Assembly: GCA_905234355.1 (NCBI GenBank)
Contig: CAJOHP010000114.1
Location: forward strand, 1 to 7,738
Origin: an uncultured Prevotella sp.
GTDB lineage: Bacteria > Bacteroidota > Bacteroidia > Bacteroidales > Bacteroidaceae
Direction of reading: 5' to 3'
DNA: 7,738 bases
The position numbers and the translations under genes were made by a program. How positions within the stretch are numbered: position 1 is the stretch's first letter; each line of letters starts with the position of its first letter. The notes under the pieces are model-generated. The model did not search any database and was not told the origin of the DNA. It saw nothing but the letters and a program-made list of their open reading frames with translations. Below, piece by piece: positions 6,808 to 7,738 of the stretch.

Positions 6808-6897
6808 ATGCCTAACGGAAAAAAGAAAAAGGGCCACAAGATGGCAACCCACAAGCGCAAGAAGAGACTGCGCAAGAACAGACATAAGAGCAAGTAA
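6808..6897 (+). CDS. Very small basic protein, candidate bS22/mS38-like (AURKAIP1/COX24 domain) ribosomal protein (29 aa)
   Basis: The ATG at 6808 starts a 29-codon frame ending in TAA at 6895-6897. The product has 11 Lys, 4 Arg and 3 His and no acidic residue. It begins MPNGKKKKGHKMATHK and ends in RKNRHKSK. An N-terminal Lys cluster, then K-M-x(3)-K-x-K-K-R-L-R-K-x-R, resembles the COX24/AURKAIP1 C-terminal domain. That domain is shared by mitochondrial mS38 and the very short bS22 of mycobacterial small subunits, where a single basic helix lies in rRNA. The family match is by pattern memory only. Supporting evidence for a real gene is the A-rich leader (ATTAAGAATT), the tight position 43 nt after the HU gene, and the hairpin starting 33 nt after its stop. 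I recall near-identical short reading frames in other Bacteroidetes genomes. It is easily missed by gene callers because of its length. Confidence 0.75.
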   Translation: MPNGKKKKGHKMATHKRKKRLRKNRHKSK

Positions 6898-6929
6898 AAT
6901 CACTTGCCTTCTTAATCTGCAAAAAAATG

Positions 6930-6977
6930 AGAGGAGTGTGTCAAGGCGTTGAGTGCAACGCCCGGCACACCTCTTTT
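6930..6977 (+). terminator. Bifurcated hairpin with T-run between the small basic protein gene and the RNase E/G gene
   Basis: An outer stem pairs AGAG (6930-6933) and GTGTG (6936-6940) with CACAC (6966-6970) and CTCT (6971-6974), with GA bulged at 6934-6935. An inner stem pairs GGCGTT (6945-6950) with AACGCC (6957-6962) around a 6-nt loop. TTTT ends at 6977. This could be an intrinsic terminator, or an attenuator that lowers read-through into the RNase gene. Since no -33/-7 promoter is visible between it and 7033, partial read-through seems likely. Confidence 0.6.
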
Positions 6978-7032
6978 GGTAAAAAAACATCACTAATCCA
7001 TCCCCCAAACAAGCAGACCAGAGACAACCAAC

Positions 7033-7738
7033 ATGACAAGCGAAGTAATCATCGATGTGCAGTCCAAGGACATCGCCATAGCCCTGCTCGAGGACAAGCA
7101 GCTGGTGGAATACCAGAGCGAGCCTCGCACCGCGAGCTTTGCCGTGGGCAACATCTACATCGGCAAGGTCAGGAAACTGATGCCAGGACTCAACGCTTGC
7201 TTCGTCGACATCGGGTCGGAGAAGGATGCCTTTCTCCACTATCTTGATTTGGGCCTTCAATTCAGCTCTTTCGAAAAATACCTCAAGCAGGTAGAGAGCG
7301 ACCGCAAGAAACTTTATCCCATCCAAAAGGCCACACGCCTGCCCGACCTGCCCAAGGACGGCAGCATACAGAACCAACTGAAAGTGGGCCAGGAAGTGCT
7401 GGTGCAGGTAGTGAAAGAACCCATCAACACAAAAGGCCCTCGCCTGACGTGCGACCTGAGCTTTGCAGGGCGCTACATGGTGCTCATACCTTTTGGCGAC
7501 AAAGTTTCGGTATCCTCGAAGATAAAGCGCGGAGAAGAGCGCAGCCGCCTGAAGCAACTCGTGCAGAGCATGGTGCCACACAACTTTGGCGTCATCGTGC
7601 GCACCGTGGCCGAGGGCAAGCGCGCCGCCGAGCTCGACCAGGAGCTCAAAGTGCTGCTCAAACGCTGGGAAGACTGCATCACCAGGGTGCAGAAGAACAC
7701 CGAGCGGCCATTGCTCACCTTTGAAGAGTCGAGCCGCA
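7033..7738 (+). CDS. rng: Ribonuclease E/G family endoribonuclease, N-terminal part (3' end beyond window)
   Basis: The frame starts at ATG 7033 and stays open for 235 codons to the window edge. RNase E/G enzymes cut single-stranded, A/U-rich RNA in mRNA decay and in rRNA and tRNA processing. An S1-like RNA-binding domain is visible: VGNIYIGKVRKLMPGLNACF (38-57), VDIGSEKDAFLHYLDL (58-73), a charged linker (about 75-113), then VGQEVLVQVVKEPINTKGPR (from about 118), LT and AGRYMVLIPFG. This is followed by the start of the catalytic region, with FGVIVRTVAEGK (to 196) and the LLKRWED segment. The metal-binding catalytic aspartates lie further on and are not in the window, so activity cannot be judged. 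Members of this form in Bacteroidetes are short and RNase G-like, lacking the E. coli degradosome tail, but the C-terminus here is unseen. It sits 135 nt downstream of the small basic protein gene, separated by a stable hairpin. The symbol rng is the family label; cafA is a synonym. Confidence 0.93.
   Translation, partial: MTSEVIIDVQSKDIAIALLEDKQLVEYQSEPRTASFAVGNIYIGKVRKLMPGLNACFVDIGSEKDAFLHYLDLGLQFSSFEKYLKQVESDRKKLYPIQKATRLPDLPKDGSIQNQLKVGQEVLVQVVKEPINTKGPRLTCDLSFAGRYMVLIPFGDKVSVSSKIKRGEERSRLKQLVQSMVPHNFGVIVRTVAEGKRAAELDQELKVLLKRWEDCITRVQKNTERPLLTFEESSR

Noticed and set aside
6975..7000. TTTG...TAATCCA as a promoter for the RNase E/G gene
   Set aside because: The spacer is about 15 nt, too short, and the -7 candidate lacks TTTG.

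Overview
The window looks like a chromosomal housekeeping segment from a member of the phylum Bacteroidota, most likely the order Bacteroidales and possibly a GC-rich Prevotella-type genus. Three things point there. Two promoters match the Bacteroidetes -33/-7 architecture, with -7 boxes TAACTTTG and TATCTTTG. Start codons are preceded by A-rich leaders rather than Shine-Dalgarno sequences. The encoded proteins, including a roughly 1130-residue SecA and a long HU/IHF protein with a family-specific arm, have the form usual in this phylum. Genus and species cannot be settled from the sequence alone. All genes are on the + strand.

Layout. Positions 1-340 hold the 3' end of a membrane protein that resembles the C-terminal transmembrane part of DUF4105 (Lnb N-terminal-domain) proteins. 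Its TAG stop shares one base with the GTG start of a secreted alkaline-phosphatase-superfamily protein (340-1920), whose nucleophile and most metal ligands appear to be lost. A 147-bp gap then carries the secA promoter, and secA occupies 2068-5460. A 15-bp perfect hairpin terminator follows (5496-5538), then a lone ABC-transporter ATPase (5618-6361). A second clear promoter (about 6379-6410) drives an HU/IHF-type DNA-binding protein (6456-6764), a very small basic protein (6808-6897) that resembles the bS22/mS38 (AURKAIP1/COX24) ribosomal protein family, a structured hairpin (6930-6977), and the 5' two-fifths or so of an RNase E/G family gene (7033 to the window edge).

How the parts relate. 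The first two genes are probably translationally coupled and both act at the cell envelope. SecA powers export of proteins such as the pseudophosphatase through SecYEG. The HU, small basic protein and RNase E/G group concerns nucleoid, ribosome and RNA metabolism. The ABC ATPase has no permease in the window.

I see no mobile element, CRISPR array, tRNA or rRNA and no sign of recent horizontal transfer. The points most worth a second look are the catalytically degraded phosphatase next to DUF4105, the 29-residue basic protein, the bifurcated hairpin ahead of the RNase gene, and the dyad and leader reading frame at the secA promoter.
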